DNA from: CAZAQS01 sp964486825
GTDB lineage: Bacteria > Chloroflexota > Anaerolineae > Anaerolineales > UBA4823
Reading direction: 5' to 3'
Length of the DNA: 7,193 nucleotides
Assembly: GCA_964486825.1 (NCBI GenBank)
Contig: CAZAQS010000243.1
Location: 1 to 7,193, forward strand
This document shows, piece after piece, positions 5,211 to 7,193 of this stretch; positions within the stretch are counted from its first letter, which is position 1; each line of letters starts with the position of its first letter. Under the pieces are notes generated by a model that worked only from the letters and a program-made list of their open reading frames with translations, was not told the DNA's origin and made no database searches. The position numbers and the translations under genes were made by a program.

Positions 5211-5966
5211 TCAGGCTGCTTCGATCTCAGCCAAAGCTTCATCGGATATATCCAGGTTCGAGTATACATCCTGTACGTCGTCCAGCTCTTCTAAGGCTTC
5301 GATCACCTTATAGACTTTCATGGTCTCATCGGTGGGCAGTTCCATGGGGTTATTTGGAACCATCTTCAGACCAGCTTCTTCTGGTGTGATATGAGCGCTC
5401 CGAAGGGCCTCGCCGATCTCCTTGAAGGACTCGACCGGACCGACTATCTCGATGGTCTCCTCGTCGAAAGTAACATCATCTGCGCCTGCCTCGACAGCCA
5501 GCTCGAAGATTGCTTCCTGGTCGTGTCCGTGGCTGGAGAAGGAGAAGTAAGCCGTGCGCTTGAACTGCCAGGAAACGGCTCCCACCTCTGCCATACTGCC
5601 ACCGGAGCGGTTCAAGATATGGCGTACTTCTGCAATTGTCCGGTTGCGATTATCGGTCACACAGGCGATCATCAGAGCGATGCCATGAGGCGCATAACCT
5701 TCATAGAACACCTCTTCCAGGGCAGAACCTTCTTTTGTGTCTCCAGCGCCGCGCCGGATGGCGCGCTCGATATTGTCTTTTGGCATGTTCTGGGCGCGGG
5801 CGCGGTCGATGGCTAACTGGAGGCGGACGTTCGTGCCAGGGTCGCCACCCCCTTCGCGCGCTGCGATTACGATTTCCCGCGCCAGGCGGGTAAAGATCTG
5901 GCCTCGTTTGGCATCCTGAGCGCCTTTCTTGCGCCTGATGGTAGCCCAATGCGAATGTCCGGACAT
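5211..5966 (-). CDS. yebC: YebC/PmpR (TACO1) family protein
   Basis: YebC proteins are small cytoplasmic factors long annotated as DNA-binding transcriptional regulators; the mitochondrial relative TACO1, and more recently bacterial members, are linked to translation of difficult (proline-rich) sequences. The protein is 251 residues, normal for the family. It opens with MSGHSHWATIRRKKGAQDAK, followed by IFTRLAREI (24-32), MPKDNIERAIRRG (61-73), EGYAPHGIALMI (89-100) and DNRNRTIAEVRHIL (105-118). It ends in the usual acidic domain 3 with VQDVYSNLDI. An upstream in-frame start at 6047 would add 27 residues unlike the family and would begin inside the dehydrogenase gene. ATG at 5966 has AGGAG 8 bases upstream and the canonical MSGHSHW start, so I chose it. 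It is first in a unit with ruvC. Confidence 0.98.
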   Translation of the reverse strand: MSGHSHWATIRRKKGAQDAKRGQIFTRLAREIVIAAREGGGDPGTNVRLQLAIDRARAQNMPKDNIERAIRRGAGDTKEGSALEEVFYEGYAPHGIALMIACVTDNRNRTIAEVRHILNRSGGSMAEVGAVSWQFKRTAYFSFSSHGHDQEAIFELAVEAGADDVTFDEETIEIVGPVESFKEIGEALRSAHITPEEAGLKMVPNNPMELPTDETMKVYKVIEALEELDDVQDVYSNLDISDEALAEIEAA

Positions 5967-5974
5967 GGATGGTT

Positions 5975-5979
5975 CTCCT
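5975..5979 (-). promoter_or_regulatory. yebC: Ribosome binding site deciding the yebC start
   Basis: AGGAG lies 8 bases before ATG 5966 on the minus strand. It selects the family-typical MSGHSHW start over the longer frame beginning at 6047. Confidence 0.8.
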
Positions 5980-6017
5980 GAAATTCCATTTATTGATTTG
6001 AACTCTGATAGGGTGAA

Positions 6018-6026
6018 ATTATACCA
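6018..6026 (-). promoter_or_regulatory. Extended -10 promoter for yebC-ruvC
   Basis: The minus strand reads TGG-TATAAT, a perfect extended -10 element. The TAA inside TATAAT is the stop codon of the dehydrogenase gene. A start about 7 bases further on gives a leader of roughly 45 bases with a good ribosome binding site before yebC. No convincing -35 hexamer is needed or seen. Confidence 0.65.
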
Positions 6027-7035
6027 TGCCGGTTTTTGGGGTAACATCCAGAACCGCTTCGCCGTTGATAGCGCTGCGTTTCAGATCGAGTAAGGCCTGG
6101 TTGGCGCCATTCAATGGGTAAAGGGACACAGTAGCCCGGATGGGGATCTGGACGGCGAGTTCCAGGAACTCAATACCGTCGTTAAGTGTAGCATTGGCCA
6201 CGCTGCGTAAGGTACGCTCGCCGTAGATCAAACGATAGGGCATCTCTGGGATAGGCGACATGTGGATGGCGTTGATTGCCAGGGTGCCACCTGGGCGGAG
6301 CTTTTCCAAAACGCGTGGTACGAGAGCGCCGCTAGGCGCAAAGATCACGGCCCGGTCGAGGGGAGCAGGCGAGCTATCCTCAATCCCACCTGCCCAGGCC
6401 GCACCCAGCTGCAGGGCATGTTGGCGGTGCTCATCCGAACGGGTAAAGACATATACCGGGCAGTCCCAGAAGCGGGCTATCTGGATGGCCAGGTGGGCGC
6501 TGGCCCCAAATCCGACCAGTCCCAGGCGCTCGCCGGGCTGCAAGTCCGCTTTGCGCAATGAGCGGTAGCCGATAATACCAGCACATAACAGAGGAGCAGC
6601 TTGTTCATCGGCCACGCCGGGCGGTAGGGGCAGGACGTAACGAGCATCTGCGAGCATATATTCGGCGTAGCCTCCGTCGACATGGAAACCGGTGAAGCGG
6701 GCCTGCTGGCAGAGGTTCTCTTCGCTGCGCCGGCAATACTCGCAAGTCCCACACGCGCTGTACAGCCATGGAACCCCCAACCGATCGGAGATGTTTAACC
6801 CACTCACGCCCTCGCCCAGGGCATCTACCTGGCCAACGACCTGATGACCAGGCGTGATAGGCAGGTGCGGAGGATGGATATCGCCCTCCACAGTATGCAG
6901 GTCGGTGTGGCAAACGCCACAATAATGGATTTTTAGGCGTACCTGGCCCGGGCCTGGCTCCGGGACCGGTAGTTCCAGGATGGCTAGAGGCCAGTTCTCG
7001 GCCGGTTGGGGGGCAGACAGTTGCATGGCGCGCAT
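6019..7035 (-). CDS. Zinc-binding alcohol dehydrogenase family protein (MDR superfamily)
   Basis: This is a medium-chain zinc-dependent dehydrogenase that probably interconverts alcohols and aldehydes or ketones with a nicotinamide cofactor. The 338 residues show catalytic zinc ligands Cys42 (GVCHTDLH), His64 (PGHQVVG, with Gln where most relatives have Glu) and Cys151 (APLLCAG). The structural zinc lobe is Cys95, Cys98, Cys101 and Cys109 (CGTCEYC then ENLC). The cofactor domain has LVGFGASAHLAIQIA (173-187). The beta-2 end reads VFTRSDEHR rather than ending in an acidic residue, which hints at NADP(H) preference. The GFGASAH loop and overall pattern match the subgroup often annotated simply as zinc-binding alcohol dehydrogenase family protein; the substrate cannot be read from sequence. 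ATG at 7035 has AGGAG 7 bases upstream. The gene precedes yebC by 52 bases and diverges from tRNA-Pro. Confidence 0.93.
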   Translation of the reverse strand: MRAMQLSAPQPAENWPLAILELPVPEPGPGQVRLKIHYCGVCHTDLHTVEGDIHPPHLPITPGHQVVGQVDALGEGVSGLNISDRLGVPWLYSACGTCEYCRRSEENLCQQARFTGFHVDGGYAEYMLADARYVLPLPPGVADEQAAPLLCAGIIGYRSLRKADLQPGERLGLVGFGASAHLAIQIARFWDCPVYVFTRSDEHRQHALQLGAAWAGGIEDSSPAPLDRAVIFAPSGALVPRVLEKLRPGGTLAINAIHMSPIPEMPYRLIYGERTLRSVANATLNDGIEFLELAVQIPIRATVSLYPLNGANQALLDLKRSAINGEAVLDVTPKTGMV

Positions 7036-7054
7036 GGAACAGCTCCTGTTTGTT

Positions 7055-7060
7055 ATTATA
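7055..7060 (-). promoter_or_regulatory. Candidate -10 box for the dehydrogenase gene
   Basis: The minus strand has a consensus TATAAT 19 bases before ATG 7035. No -35 hexamer sits at normal spacing. The implied transcript would start around 7048, at the edge of the ribosome binding site, giving a very short leader. Confidence 0.4.
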
Positions 7061-7071
7061 GCCGGTTTGCC

Positions 7072-7100
7072 TTGCCAAGGGGGGTAGCGTAGAGTATAAT
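7072..7100 (+). promoter_or_regulatory. Sigma-70-type promoter for tRNA-Pro
   Basis: TTGCCA (7072-7077) and TATAAT (7095-7100) are separated by exactly 17 bases, matching the housekeeping consensus at five of six and six of six positions. A start near 7107 would leave a pre-tRNA leader of about 11 bases. The -35 lies in a short palindrome, CCTTG-C-CAAGG (7070-7080). Confidence 0.75.
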
Positions 7101-7117
7101 CGCCCCGTTAGTATGAT

Positions 7118-7192
7118 CGGGGCGTGGCTCAGCCCGGCTAGAGCGCACGGTTCGGGTCCGTGAGGACGGCGGTTCAAATCCGCCCGCCCCGA
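7118..7192 (+). tRNA. tRNA-Pro (anticodon CGG)
   Basis: A full cloverleaf can be drawn. The acceptor stem CGGGGCG (7118-7124) pairs with CGCCCCG (7185-7191), with A73 at 7192. The D stem is GCTC/GAGC (7127-7130 and 7141-7144). The anticodon stem CACGG/CCGTG (7146-7150 and 7158-7162) encloses loop TTCGGGT with anticodon CGG at 7153-7155 and G37, as expected for proline tRNAs. The T stem GGCGG/CCGCC (7168-7172 and 7180-7184) carries loop TTCAAAT. The window ends one base after A73, so whether CCA is encoded cannot be seen. The tRNA reads CCG proline codons. Confidence 0.96.
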
Positions 7193-7193
7193 C

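Noticed and set aside
5967..6047. N-terminal extension of yebC from an upstream in-frame start
   Set aside because: The extra 27 residues are unlike the family, begin inside the dehydrogenase gene and span its promoter region; ATG 5966 has a good ribosome binding site and the canonical MSGHSHW start.
6605..7177. Minus-strand frame of 190 codons starting within the tRNA gene
   Set aside because: It overlaps the dehydrogenase gene on the same strand in another frame, is rich in Pro, Arg and Gly as expected of an out-of-frame reading, and would start inside tRNA-Pro.

Overview
The window looks like chromosomal housekeeping DNA from a bacterium, most likely an uncultured Chloroflexota of the Anaerolineae type. 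That placement is inference. It rests on the moderately high GC content, the housekeeping proteins, the E. coli-like promoter elements and the gene neighbourhood. I ran no phylogeny. There are no insertion sequences, integrases, CRISPR arrays or phage genes, so nothing points to a mobile island.

Layout. All nine protein genes are on the minus strand, so transcription runs from high to low coordinates. The only plus-strand gene is tRNA-Pro(CGG) at the right edge (7118-7192), which diverges from a zinc alcohol dehydrogenase gene (6019-7035). Next come yebC (5211-5966) and ruvC (4696-5208), 2 bases apart, behind a strong extended -10 promoter that overlaps the dehydrogenase stop codon. A 357-base AT-richer gap (4339-4695) follows. 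A second run then begins: a small winged-helix-like gene (4099-4338), a short rsmI (3271-3936), a divergent tgt-like gene (2184-3278), an ArmA/Rmt-type 16S rRNA methyltransferase gene (1360-2172), ruvA (777-1358) and proC (748 to beyond base 1, truncated by the window edge). From rsmI to proC the genes overlap or lie 1-28 bases apart, so they are probably one operon.

How the genes relate. RuvC and RuvA act together on Holliday junctions. Here they are separated by a block of RNA-modification genes: RsmI (2'-O-methylation of 16S C1402), a Tgt-family base exchanger, and a protein with the signature motifs of the 16S rRNA m7G1405 methyltransferases that give high-level aminoglycoside resistance. 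C1402 and G1405 are three nucleotides apart in the decoding centre (helix 44).

The most notable item is the ArmA/RmtB-like methyltransferase set in a housekeeping operon with no resistance cassette or antibiotic-biosynthesis genes in view. Secondary items are the unusual substrate-pocket loop of the Tgt-like protein, an intrinsic-terminator-shaped hairpin with a U8 tract inside ruvC, a short RsmI with altered motif residues, and a 7-base complementarity between the tRNA-Pro leader and its own acceptor strand.
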